Assembly (NCBI GenBank): GCA_964643965.1
Contig: CAZXVH010000107.1
Location: 1-18,177, forward strand
Length of the DNA stretch: 18,177 nt
DNA from: GCA-2746795 sp964643965
GTDB lineage: Bacteria; Chloroflexota; Anaerolineae; Promineifilales; Promineifilaceae
Reading direction: 5' to 3'
This document shows positions 1 to 7,736 of the stretch, piece by piece (position 1 is the stretch's first letter; each line of letters starts with the position of its first letter). The translations under genes were made by a program, and so were the position numbers. Below the pieces are notes generated by a model. The model was not told the DNA's origin and did no database searches. It saw only the letters and a program-made list of their open reading frames with translations.

Positions 1-83
1 TCACCTACTTTACACTCTTATTTTGTAATCCAATTAGGGAAAACTAAAGCTGTATATATTCTTTAATTCTTCACCATGTTTTA

Positions 84-121
84 GCAAAAAAGCCAACGGC
101 CGTTTCCCAACCGTTGGCTTT
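84..121 (-). terminator. Rho-independent terminator of icd
   Basis: On the minus strand an 11-bp perfect stem (arms 89-99 and 111-121, AAAGCCAACGG with its complement) encloses an 11-nt loop and is followed by a T-run (complement of the A-run at 86-90). It lies about 40 nt past the icd stop. The stem-loop contains one copy of the decamer AACGGCCGTT (95-104). Positions 1-83 show no other feature. Confidence 0.88.
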
Positions 122-161
122 CCCTTCAAGCATCAATGCAAAATCTCAAAGCGTCAATCGA

Positions 162-1403
162 CTACTCCATATTCGCCACAATCGCCTTGGCGAAATCAGA
201 GCAGCTTAATTTGGTCGCGCCTTCAATCTGGCGATGCAGATCATACGTAACGGTTTTATTCAAGATGGTTTTGGTCATCGCTTCTTCGATGAGGTCGGCG
301 GCTTCACCCCAGCCCATGTAACGCAGCATCATCACGCCGCTGAGAATGAGGCTGCCGGGATTCACCTGGTCTTTACCGGCATACTTGGGGGCTGTGCCGT
401 GCGTGGCTTCAAACAAAGCCACGCCGTCGCCGATGTTAGCGCCGGGGGCCATGCCCAAGCCGCCAACCTGCGCGGCGGCCGCATCACTCAGATAATCGCC
501 GTTGAGGTTGAGCGTGGCAAGCACATCATAATCTTTGGTGCGGGTGAGCAGCTGTTGCAGCATATTATCGGCAATCACATCTTTGATGACGATCTCTGCG
601 CCGCTGTGGGGATTTTTCATGAGATGCCAGGGGCCGCCTTGCCACGGTTCCGCGCCAAATTCGTCGTGGGCTAACTGATAACCCCAGTCGCGGAAAGCGC
701 CTTCGGTGAACTTCATGATGTTGCCTTTGTGTACCAGCGTCACACTGCTGCGGTTGTTATCAATGGCAAACTGGATGGCCTGGCGCACCAGCCGTTTGGT
801 GCCAAATTCGCTCACCGGTTTAATGCCGATGGCGGAGCCTTCACGCACGTTTTTGCCCAGTTCTTCGTTCATGAATTTGATGATGGCGTCTGCTCCTTCA
901 GAACCGGCCGGCCATTCCACACCAGAGTACACATCTTCTGTGTTTTCCCGGTATAACACGATGTCCATGTTTTCTGGATTGGTGACAGGGCTGGGTGTGC
1001 CGGGAATCCAGCGCACGGGGCGGACACAGGCGTACAGGTCAAGCACCTGGCGCAGGGTCACATTCAGGCTGCGGAAGCCACCGCCAATAGGTGTGGTGAG
1101 CGGCCCTTTGATGCCTACCAGGTATTCGCGCATGGCGTCGAAGGTTTCTTCCGGCATGAAGTTGCCATCGTAAAGGGAAGCTGCTTTTTCGCCGGCGTAG
1201 ATTTCCATCCAGGCAATTTTACGAGCGCCGCCATAGGCTTTGGCGACGGCCGCATCCCACACTAATAAAGAAGCGGGGGTGATGTCGATGCCGATGCCAT
1301 CACCCTCAATGAAGGCCACAATGGGGTTATCGGGAACTTGAAGTTTACCGTTGGTGTAGGTGATCTTTTCGCCAGCGGGAATGTTGATATGTGCAAATGC
1401 CAT
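162..1403 (-). CDS. icd: NADP-dependent isocitrate dehydrogenase
   Basis: TCA-cycle enzyme, cytosolic, oxidatively decarboxylating isocitrate to 2-oxoglutarate with NADP+. The 413-residue length matches the type I prokaryotic homodimeric family. Visible motifs: substrate loop RSLNVTLRQ (S112, N114, R118; the Ser equals the regulatory phosphoserine of the E. coli enzyme), YRENTEDVYSG around 151-161, family signature NLNGDYLSD (299-307), and HGTAPKYAGKD (335-345). The latter's K340/Y341, together with Y387/R391 four residues apart, match the E. coli NADP-binding residues, so NADP rather than NAD is expected. The ATG is preceded by AGGAGAGAG at good spacing and by a promoter at 1480-1507, and a terminator follows at 84-121, so it is probably a single-gene transcript. 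It contains no copy of AACGGCCGTT. Confidence 0.97.
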   Translation of the reverse strand: MAFAHINIPAGEKITYTNGKLQVPDNPIVAFIEGDGIGIDITPASLLVWDAAVAKAYGGARKIAWMEIYAGEKAASLYDGNFMPEETFDAMREYLVGIKGPLTTPIGGGFRSLNVTLRQVLDLYACVRPVRWIPGTPSPVTNPENMDIVLYRENTEDVYSGVEWPAGSEGADAIIKFMNEELGKNVREGSAIGIKPVSEFGTKRLVRQAIQFAIDNNRSSVTLVHKGNIMKFTEGAFRDWGYQLAHDEFGAEPWQGGPWHLMKNPHSGAEIVIKDVIADNMLQQLLTRTKDYDVLATLNLNGDYLSDAAAAQVGGLGMAPGANIGDGVALFEATHGTAPKYAGKDQVNPGSLILSGVMMLRYMGWGEAADLIEEAMTKTILNKTVTYDLHRQIEGATKLSCSDFAKAIVANME

Positions 1404-1479
1404 GAGTCTCTCTCCTATTTCTCGGGGGTTTTTTTATTGTCAATTGATTGGTTGGGGTTGCGTGTGCATACCGCTGGGG

Positions 1480-1507
1480 ATTATACCGTGATCATTTCAT
1501 GTGTGAA
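1480..1507 (-). promoter_or_regulatory. Sigma-70-like promoter of icd
   Basis: Minus-strand TTCACA (1502-1507, one mismatch to TTGACA), 16-nt spacer, perfect TATAAT (1480-1485). It is placed about 77 nt upstream of the icd ATG, in the gap between the 1580-3385 gene's 3' end and icd. Confidence 0.7.
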
Positions 1508-1524
1508 AATGAATGATGCCGGTG

Positions 1525-1560
1525 GCAGTGGGAGCAGACCGGTGCGTCTGCTCCCACTGC
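1525..1560. terminator. Strong 15-bp stem-loop after the 1580-3385 membrane-protein gene
   Basis: Perfect 15-bp GC-rich inverted repeat (arms 1525-1539 and 1546-1560, GCAGTGGGAGCAGAC and its complement) with a 6-nt loop. It lies 20 nt beyond the minus-strand stop at 1580. The T-run (TGCTTTTTA) is on the plus-strand side, so as a U-tract terminator it points the wrong way for that gene. It could be a 3' stabilising hairpin or block antisense transcription. Confidence 0.65.
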
Positions 1561-1579
1561 TGCTTTTTACGCCATACGC

Positions 1580-3385
1580 TTACTGCGCTTGTGTTTGTGT
1601 TTGTGGCACAAACATATGGTTCAATGTATTTTCTGTCTTTTGCTGTTGGTCCCATGCCTGAAGGACCGAAGGCTGTATACGCACCGATTTAGCGTCGGCC
1701 GTGATGATGTGCCCCCAAAGGTCTGAAATGAGCGTATAGCGCATGGCTCGTATGTATTTTTCTGTTTCTTCACCAGTGGTGGGTGGGGTGAGATGGCCGC
1801 GCAGAGTGATGCCGCCATTGGCGTTGCGCGAAGCGACATGCCATTCGATGCGGTCGAAGTGACCATTTATTTCCAGGGAATGACGCGCTTCCCATAAAAC
1901 CACCCGAGTAAGCTGGTTGAGGCTGTAACAGAGCGGCTGCGGCAAATGCCGGTTAATTTTGGTAACGTATAGATAGGTGGAAACAACGGCCGTTATCACC
2001 GCTATCAGGCTGGAAAGACCGACATATTTTATCCAGGTTATCAGCAGGGCGTTATTATCCGTGTCCACGTTGACGCTGCCGTTGGCCTGCTTGATGATAT
2101 CTTCAATGGTATCCAGATCGCTGCCAAGGAGGGCTTTGACGGTTGGATCCGTCGTCTCTTGAGCCAGCATACGGGCTTCTTTCAAAGTCAACTTCATTTC
2201 ATCTGCTAACGTGCCCAGAAACAGAGGTTCACCAGAGGCGCTCAGAGTCTCCAGATTGAGCATAATGTTTTTTATGGCGGTATTCGAGCATTCTGGGTCT
2301 GCCTCTGTGAGCGTGGCGCTGCATTTTTGCTTATTTTCATGGTAAAGGGCGCTGAGAGAGGCCACCGTTTTATAGGCGCTTTGGTGGTCACAGGCGGCGC
2401 TTTTTTGTTGCAGGTCTCTCAGGTTGTTCCGGACACTTTTTATCTGAACGGCCGTTTCTGAGCTTAGTTTGTCTAAATTGATGTTAGATAAACTCTCAAG
2501 CAGAGGATCGTTGATCTTCATGTCGCAGACAAACAGGTTTGGATAAAGCAATCTTTGTATGCCTATTAGCGCATTTTTGCTGGGTTCTAGTTTCGGGCTG
2601 TTCGCTGTTTCCAATTCATTGATGGCCCCTGCATCTAGCTCTACAAGCGCCTGATCGTATCTCGCTACCAACGTATTTTCATCCTGGAAAAGAGCGACGC
2701 CCGTGGGCGCCAGAATGTAGAGGAAGACGGGAACCGCCAATACAAAGAGAGACAAATAAAAGGCGCCTTGTTTGAAAGCTGGCGAAATGTAGCTAAAAGG
2801 AGGCAGGGTTTTGTCATATTTGCTGATGATTTTATGCAGGCGAATCTGACGCCATTGGTTGGGAATACTGAAAATGGGAATCAGCGTCCCGAGAATCATG
2901 ATGACGATCATCAAGACATAGGCAATGAGGTTATTTTTGCTCCAGATATTGCACAATAAATAGAGCAGTAGCAGGCCGGTGAATATTACGCTGGCCCAGA
3001 GCAGATAAAATTTAGACAAATGTTCGTATACCCAGGTTCTCCGGTTATCGGCCGGCCGGGCATAAGCGAGGCGCAGCCAGTTGCGATTATCCGTACCACA
3101 GCGAGGGCAGTTAACGGCCGTTTCTCGATGTGCTGGCCATCTATCCCAACTCGTCTCCCCAAATTCTGGGGTTGCTCTCATCAGGGGGCGCACGAGTTGG
3201 CGAGTTTGCTGCGGCCGTGGGTGCATCGGCGAATGCCCCCTGCCGGCCGTGGGCATTCGCCAATCCCGCTTATCATTACGGGCAGCGTTGGCGGCATCTT
3301 CTGCCAGGGTGAACACCTCCTGACAGCTCACACATTCAATTTGCAACGTTACAAGTGTATCTGGCACATCTGGAAACCTGAACAT
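1580..3385 (-). CDS. Four-helix membrane protein with split N-terminal CxxC zinc-knuckle
   Basis: I do not recognise a named family. The 601 residues show an N-terminal cytoplasmic part with C18-x2-C21 and C93-x2-C96, which probably form one zinc ribbon. Predicted membrane helices lie at about 126-148, 153-174 and 207-232. A long hydrophilic, largely helical segment (about 235-450) contains several cysteines. A fourth helix lies at 453-474 and a C-terminal domain of about 125 residues ends in a Gln/Thr run. The start ATG has a strong GGGAGGG site directly upstream. The gap between the two CxxC pairs (about 70 residues) is long for a zinc ribbon and includes a low-complexity stretch encoded by an inverted repeat (3228-3261). 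Three AACGGCCGTT copies (1985, 2447, 3113) are all read as Thr-Ala-Val. It is monocistronic by spacing. Function is unknown; sensing or envelope roles would be guesses. Confidence 0.8.
   Translation of the reverse strand: MFRFPDVPDTLVTLQIECVSCQEVFTLAEDAANAARNDKRDWRMPTAGRGHSPMHPRPQQTRQLVRPLMRATPEFGETSWDRWPAHRETAVNCPRCGTDNRNWLRLAYARPADNRRTWVYEHLSKFYLLWASVIFTGLLLLYLLCNIWSKNNLIAYVLMIVIMILGTLIPIFSIPNQWRQIRLHKIISKYDKTLPPFSYISPAFKQGAFYLSLFVLAVPVFLYILAPTGVALFQDENTLVARYDQALVELDAGAINELETANSPKLEPSKNALIGIQRLLYPNLFVCDMKINDPLLESLSNINLDKLSSETAVQIKSVRNNLRDLQQKSAACDHQSAYKTVASLSALYHENKQKCSATLTEADPECSNTAIKNIMLNLETLSASGEPLFLGTLADEMKLTLKEARMLAQETTDPTVKALLGSDLDTIEDIIKQANGSVNVDTDNNALLITWIKYVGLSSLIAVITAVVSTYLYVTKINRHLPQPLCYSLNQLTRVVLWEARHSLEINGHFDRIEWHVASRNANGGITLRGHLTPPTTGEETEKYIRAMRYTLISDLWGHIITADAKSVRIQPSVLQAWDQQQKTENTLNHMFVPQTQTQAQ
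3228..3261. repeat. Intragenic inverted repeat between the two CxxC pairs
   Basis: Perfect 11-bp arms (3228-3238 GGCGAATGCCC; 3251-3261 its complement) with a 12-nt spacer, inside codons 42-53 of the membrane-protein gene. The flank also shows a partial direct duplication of CGGCCGTGGG (3212-3221 and 3244-3253). Confidence 0.6.
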
Positions 3386-3796
3386 ATTAACCCTCCCGAC
3401 AATAACCGTAAGCAGTCACCTGGAAAACCAAAAAGATTTATCCGGACAGGATAAGCGCGATTAGATTTTGTTGATGGTACTGCTATTTAGGTCAGCACTA
3501 CATTTACTGGCTGCGGAACAAATTCTGGCAAAAGCATTGTACAGATTCGCTGACTCTTCAATGAAAGCAACAATGATACGACCGATTTGCAACCACGACT
3601 TTTGCCAAACGCTTGGCTATAGGATACATGAAACGGCCGTTAAAAATCAAGTCTTTGTGATGAATTTCACCTGCCCTATTTGTCCTATTCCCTACGATTC
3701 CTGTGCTTTATATGAGTTTTACGCCAATGCCCTTGTTCAAGCCGGAAGAATCGCAGTATGCTTGGCCTCACTTAGTAAAAAACATGCCAGGAATGG
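3386..3796. other. 411-bp divergent intergenic region, no supported gene
   Basis: It separates the minus-strand membrane-protein gene from the plus-strand metallopeptidase gene. It holds the GGGAGGG ribosome-binding site of the former at its left end, a small TTATCC/GGATAA inverted repeat near 3438-3454, and one AACGGCCGTT (3632-3641). An open frame at 3468-3800 has no recognisable domain, so I do not call it. Confidence 0.5.
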
Positions 3797-5557
3797 ATGA
3801 AGTTGAATCGAAAAATAGTTTTTGTACTTATTTGCATACTGCTTTTAGCAGCCTGTAATCAGGCTAAGGGGGAGGGGGCCTTGGGCAGAGAAACGGCCGT
3901 TTCCCCACCCACCAGTCAGATCGCCGCCCCTCCCTCCCCTACCGAGCTAACCGCCACCGCCACCCACCCCGCACCCACCGCCATCACTCTGCCTACCGCC
4001 ACCCCTACCGTCTCGCCCACGCCCATCACCACCGATTTAGCCCTGGCCCCGGAAGATATTTATCTCTACCCCGTTCCCAACATCTATGCCGGCGACCGCG
4101 TTACCTTTCAGATCATCCCGCAAGTGCCGGAAAATGTCTTGGTAGAAAACGTCTCCGTCCATGTTATCGTAGACGGGCAGGATGTGGCCGCCATACAATT
4201 AGGCTGGGGTAGCCTGGCTTCCCGGCCGCAAGCAATCATGGAATGGGGCTGGCAAACAGGAGAAGTGGCGGGCGACCACATCATTCAGATCGTACTGGAT
4301 CGAGATGATGTAATTCAACAGGGGGATGAAAATCCAGATAACAATAGCATCACGCTGATAATTCCCGTTTTAAGCGGGGCGAACCGCCCCGCCTCCGAAC
4401 GCAATGCCACCTGGGTCACCACAGAAACCAACTGCTGCCACATTCACGTCGTCAGTGGCACGGCCGCTTACCGGGATTTGCCCGATCTAACCGTTTTGGT
4501 AGAAGCCGCGGTAGAAGAAGCCGCCAAACAAATAGGCGTAGAACCAGAAAAAAAGGTGGGGATTTTCCTGGCTAACAAGGTGATTGGGCAGGGCGGCTAT
4601 GCTGGCGACGCCATGGTGCTTTCCTATTTAGATCGCATGTATACCGGCGAAGGCTTTTACGAAACATTAGTACACGAATCAGTCCACGTCATAGACCGCC
4701 AGTTTGCCCCCCAGCGCATCACCATGTTGGCCGAAGGAACGGCCGTTTGGGCCACCGGCGGACATTACAAACCAGAAGACCTCCATCGACGTACCGCCGC
4801 TTTGATCAAACTGGGTGAATACGTCCCCCTGGCTGCCCTGGCCGATAATTTCTACCCTGTCCAACACGAAATTGGGTATCTGGAAGCAGGTGGTTTTGTG
4901 AAATACCTGGTAGATACCTACGGCTGGGCCAGCTACCGTGACTTCTACAGTCATGTCACCGAAGAAGGCGGCAGCTCTCCCTCAGAAGCCATGTCTCGCG
5001 GCTTGCAAGCGTACTACAGCAAGCCCTTGCCCGTCATGGAAACAGAATGGCTCAATTTCTTGGCCCAAATCGAGTTGGATGACGCCGTCATTCAAGATTT
5101 AGCCACATCTATCCGTTTCTTTAACGTCGTGCGCCAATACCAGACGCAATACGATCCCACCGCCCACTTCCTCACCGCCTGGCTGCCAGACCCGGACGAA
5201 GTGGTCGCCAGAGGCAATCCCGCCGATCTGACACGACACCCCCGAGATGAGGTCAACATCACCCTGGAAACCATGCTTTACGCCGCCGATGCGGCCGTGC
5301 GTACCGGCAATTTCAACCGCGCTGATGTTATCTTAAACAGCGTAACCAGAGTGTTAGAAAATGATGGCGTTTTCATTGATCCCCTGGCTACAAACTACCT
5401 CAACATTGTGCGGACAGTCATCGAATTGGGTTACGAACCCCAGCAAATCGATCTGAACGGCAGCCGGGCAGAAATCCTGGCGCTTAAAAGCAATTCTACC
5501 AATCTGGACGCCATTAAAATGGCGCTGCAAGGACAAGATTGGGTGCTGATAAATTAA
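3797..5557 (+). CDS. Lipoprotein with CARDB-like domain and HExxH zinc metallopeptidase domain
   Basis: Predicted surface lipoprotein of 586 residues. The signal peptide ends in lipobox LAAC with Cys20 as the lipidation site. A Thr/Pro-rich tether follows (about 24-75), typical of Chloroflexota surface proteins. A beta-rich CARDB-like segment spans about 80-190 (ends in DENPDNNS before the last strand). The catalytic part has H293-E-S-V-H297 and, 15 residues later, E313 in LAEGTAVW, the arrangement of gluzincin peptidases such as peptidase-MA-like proteins. The C-terminal ~250 residues are helical. It presumably cleaves extracellular or envelope protein substrates; the substrate is unknown. 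ATG 3797 has an AGGA a few bases upstream and gives the complete signal peptide. Two AACGGCCGTT copies (3892, 4738) are read as TAV; the second lies right at the third zinc ligand. Peptidase call from the motif, not from a search. Confidence 0.85.
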   Translation: MKLNRKIVFVLICILLLAACNQAKGEGALGRETAVSPPTSQIAAPPSPTELTATATHPAPTAITLPTATPTVSPTPITTDLALAPEDIYLYPVPNIYAGDRVTFQIIPQVPENVLVENVSVHVIVDGQDVAAIQLGWGSLASRPQAIMEWGWQTGEVAGDHIIQIVLDRDDVIQQGDENPDNNSITLIIPVLSGANRPASERNATWVTTETNCCHIHVVSGTAAYRDLPDLTVLVEAAVEEAAKQIGVEPEKKVGIFLANKVIGQGGYAGDAMVLSYLDRMYTGEGFYETLVHESVHVIDRQFAPQRITMLAEGTAVWATGGHYKPEDLHRRTAALIKLGEYVPLAALADNFYPVQHEIGYLEAGGFVKYLVDTYGWASYRDFYSHVTEEGGSSPSEAMSRGLQAYYSKPLPVMETEWLNFLAQIELDDAVIQDLATSIRFFNVVRQYQTQYDPTAHFLTAWLPDPDEVVARGNPADLTRHPRDEVNITLETMLYAADAAVRTGNFNRADVILNSVTRVLENDGVFIDPLATNYLNIVRTVIELGYEPQQIDLNGSRAEILALKSNSTNLDAIKMALQGQDWVLIN

Positions 5558-5588
5558 ACGCCTAATTGATGAAGCATTTTTGCTTTTG

Positions 5589-5597
5589 TGTTACAAT
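5589..5597 (+). promoter_or_regulatory. Extended -10 promoter candidate for bfn
   Basis: TGTTACAAT (extended -10, TACAAT at 5592-5597) lies about 98 nt before the bfn start with no convincing -35. It has the same core as the ftsK promoter (TGTTATAAT). Confidence 0.45.
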
Positions 5598-5694
5598 GCG
5601 CTTGACTAAATAACCCACCAAACTGGTTAAAAAATATTTTGTCTCATGCTGTTAGGAAAAGTAAAAACGCAAACTGAGGCAAAAGGGGTTTCAT

Positions 5695-6207
5695 ATGATT
5701 GAAGTTATTATCGAGAGCATTCGTATCAGTCTCGTCTCCCAACATCGCATTGTACTGCTTAAAGAACTAGACAGTGACCGGCAGTTGCCCATATGGATCG
5801 GTCCCTGTGAAGCAGACGCCATCACCATCGAACTGCAAGATGTCAAAGTCGCCCGCCCGGTCACACATGACCTGTTGAAAAACATCATTTCAGAAATGGG
5901 GGGGCGCGTCTCCCATGTCCTCATCCGGGCCTTAGATGATGGCGTCTTTTTTGCCAGCTTGTTTATTGATATCAAGGGGACCCTCACGGAAATAGATTGC
6001 CGCTCCTCAGACGCCATTGCTCTGGCCGTGCGCGTTAAGTCGCCCATTTTTGTCAACGATGATGTCATGGATCAGGCGGGGGTGCTGCCAGAAGCGGATA
6101 TTCAGGAGCCAACCGCCTCAGAGATGGATGCAGCCCAAGACCCCGAAACATTGGATGTTTTTTCCGACTTTTTAGATACACTCGACTTCGATGATTTTGA
6201 AGAATAA
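5695..6207 (+). CDS. Bifunctional nuclease (BFN/DUF151) family protein
   Basis: 170-residue cytosolic protein. Residues 1-130 fit the DUF151/BFN domain: the opening IEVIIESIRISLVSQ strand, then LPIWIGPCEADAITIEL (about 32-48), RPVTHDLLKNI, and DCRSSDAIALAVRVKSPIFV (about 102-121). BFN proteins have been described as wound-inducible nucleases in plants, but in bacteria the role is largely unproven; a nucleic-acid function is plausible next to replication genes. The C-terminal 40 residues are a strongly acidic tail (DTLDFDDFEE) not part of the domain. AAAGGGG lies 6-7 nt before ATG 5695, supporting the start. A terminator at 6260-6300 separates it from dnaB, so the two are probably not one simple operon. 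Confidence 0.92.
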   Translation: MIEVIIESIRISLVSQHRIVLLKELDSDRQLPIWIGPCEADAITIELQDVKVARPVTHDLLKNIISEMGGRVSHVLIRALDDGVFFASLFIDIKGTLTEIDCRSSDAIALAVRVKSPIFVNDDVMDQAGVLPEADIQEPTASEMDAAQDPETLDVFSDFLDTLDFDDFEE

Positions 6208-6218
6208 TCGCAGGGAAC

Positions 6219-6251
6219 AGAAGTTCAACTTCTCAAAGAAGTTGAACTTCT
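6219..6251 (+). repeat. 14-bp stem-loop downstream of bfn
   Basis: Perfect arms 6219-6232 and 6238-6251 (AGAAGTTCAACTTC and its complement), loop TCAAA. Each arm is itself nearly palindromic (GAAGTT-C-AACTTC). There is no U-tract; it lies 12 nt after the bfn stop and just before a second hairpin. Confidence 0.7.
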
Positions 6252-6259
6252 AAAACTTC

Positions 6260-6305
6260 AAACGTGAAACATAAGCCAGCTTGTGTTTCACGTTTTCTAT
6301 TTTAC
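6260..6305 (+). terminator. Intrinsic terminator between bfn and dnaB
   Basis: 12-bp stem (6260-6271 and 6284-6295, AAACGTGAAACA and its complement), 12-nt loop, followed by TTCTATTTTAC. It ends about 6 nt before the dnaB ATG, which argues against the upstream TTG start at 6281 for dnaB. Confidence 0.6.
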
Positions 6306-6310
6306 AAACC

Positions 6311-7654
6311 ATGTCTGAAACCATTGAACGCCTGCCCCCACATAGTTTGGAAGCCGAAGAAGCCATTTTAGGCTCTTTGCTCATTGACCCTGACGCAATT
6401 TTTGAAATCAACAACTTCTTGCGCCCCAATGCCTTCTATCGGCTGCAAAATCGCTGGATTTATGAAGCGATTCTCGGCCTGAATGAGCGCCGTGAACCGG
6501 TTGATCTGATTACCCTCACTGAAGAGCTGCGCCGCCGGGAACAGTTGGAACAAGTAGGCGGCGAAGCGTATGTGATCGGGCTGATCAACACCGTGCCTAC
6601 CGCTATCAACGCCCGCCATTACGGCCGGGTGGTGGAAGCCGCATCCATCCGACGTAAGCTGGTTTCGGCCGCCAGTGATATTGCCAACCTGGCCTACAAT
6701 GAGAAAGAAGACATCAACGTGGTCATCGACCGCTCCGAGCAGACGCTTTTTGGCATCAGCGAGGAGCGCACCACGCGAGACCTGGTTCCCATCCGCCAGC
6801 TTGCCAGCGAATACCTGGACCGCATCAACGAACTGCGGGAACGGGGCGATGATTTTGTGGGCATCCCCACCGGCTTCACGGATTTAGACCGGCTGCTGGG
6901 TGGCTTGAACAAATCAGACCTGATCATTGTGGCGGCACGGCCGGGTATGGGTAAGACCTCCTTGCAAAATGCCATGGCGTTAACGGCCGCTAACCAATAT
7001 GGTAAACGGGTAGCCATATTTAACCTGGAAATGTCGGGCGAGCAGTTGGTGCAGCGCATGATCGCCGCCGAGACGCGCATTGATTCGCAGCGGCTGCGGC
7101 GCGGACAGCTTGCCGAGTATGAAATGCCTATTTTCCTGGAAGCGGTGGGTCGCCTGTCGGAGACGCGGATTTTTATTGACGACACGCCCTCGATTACGCC
7201 GAATCAACTGCGTACCAAGTGCCGCCGTCTTTATGCCGAACATGGCCTGGATTTGATCCTGATCGATTACCTTCAATTGATGTCGGCGGAGCGCTCCACA
7301 AACAACCGGGTGCAGGAAATCAGCGAGATTTCTCGACAGTTGAAAGGGTTGGCGCGGGAGTTGAATGTGCCCGTCCTGGCCGCGGCGCAGTTGAGTCGGG
7401 CGGTGGAGCAAAGGCAGGATAAACGGCCGTTACTCTCCGACCTCCGTGATTCTGGCTCCATTGAACAAGACGCCGATATTGTCATGTTCATTTATCGGGA
7501 CGAATATTATCACGCCGACACCACCGAACGGCCCAACATCGCCGAAATCAACATCGCCAAACACCGAAACGGTCCCACCGGCACGGTAGACCTCTACTGG
7601 CATGGCAAACTCGCCACCTTCCGCAATTTACAGCGGCAGGAGATAAATTTGTAG
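6311..7654 (+). CDS. dnaB: Replicative DNA helicase DnaB
   Basis: Hexameric 5'-3' helicase of the replication fork; 447 residues from ATG 6311, normal for the family. The N-terminal DnaB domain starts at ERLPPHSLEAEEAILGSLL and runs to about 110, followed by a linker and the RecA-like ATPase. Walker A is A209-RPGMGKT-216, Walker B is LILIDYLQLM (around 316-325), and the LSDLRDSGSIEQDAD motif and the C-terminal KHRNGPTG loop with its arginine are present. ATG 6311 is preferred over TTG 6281 because the latter is inside the terminator stem and adds residues absent in the family. No clear Shine-Dalgarno is visible. Heptad repeats begin at its stop codon. DnaD- and DnaI-like genes follow, which fits a loader-dependent primosome. 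One AACGGCCGTT (7422) is read as KRP. Confidence 0.97.
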   Translation: MSETIERLPPHSLEAEEAILGSLLIDPDAIFEINNFLRPNAFYRLQNRWIYEAILGLNERREPVDLITLTEELRRREQLEQVGGEAYVIGLINTVPTAINARHYGRVVEAASIRRKLVSAASDIANLAYNEKEDINVVIDRSEQTLFGISEERTTRDLVPIRQLASEYLDRINELRERGDDFVGIPTGFTDLDRLLGGLNKSDLIIVAARPGMGKTSLQNAMALTAANQYGKRVAIFNLEMSGEQLVQRMIAAETRIDSQRLRRGQLAEYEMPIFLEAVGRLSETRIFIDDTPSITPNQLRTKCRRLYAEHGLDLILIDYLQLMSAERSTNNRVQEISEISRQLKGLARELNVPVLAAAQLSRAVEQRQDKRPLLSDLRDSGSIEQDADIVMFIYRDEYYHADTTERPNIAEINIAKHRNGPTGTVDLYWHGKLATFRNLQRQEINL

Positions 7655-7736
7655 TTTACAGTGAACAGTTTACAGTGAACAGTGAACAGTTCCGCGCCGT
7701 TGACAATTCACTATTCACCATTCACAATTAATTATT
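7653..7736 (+). repeat. Heptad tandem repeats in the dnaB-dnaD spacer
   Basis: Starting inside the dnaB stop codon, period-7 units AGTTTAC, AGTGAAC, AGTTTAC, AGTGAAC, AGTGAAC, AGT (7653-7690). A second period-7 run AATTCAC, TATTCAC, CATTCAC, AATTAAT starts at 7705 and reaches the next ATG. The whole 82-bp spacer is almost entirely heptads, with no recognisable Shine-Dalgarno before 7737. Confidence 0.85.

Noticed and set aside
3468..3800. Plus-strand 110-residue frame overlapping the metallopeptidase start by 4 nt
   Set aside because: It has a non-ATG start, no Shine-Dalgarno, no domain and irregular composition. The 4-nt overlap is suggestive of coupling, but the evidence is too thin.
6281..6310. 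Upstream TTG start for dnaB
   Set aside because: It lies within the terminator stem and adds residues not seen in the family; ATG 6311 begins the conserved N-terminus.
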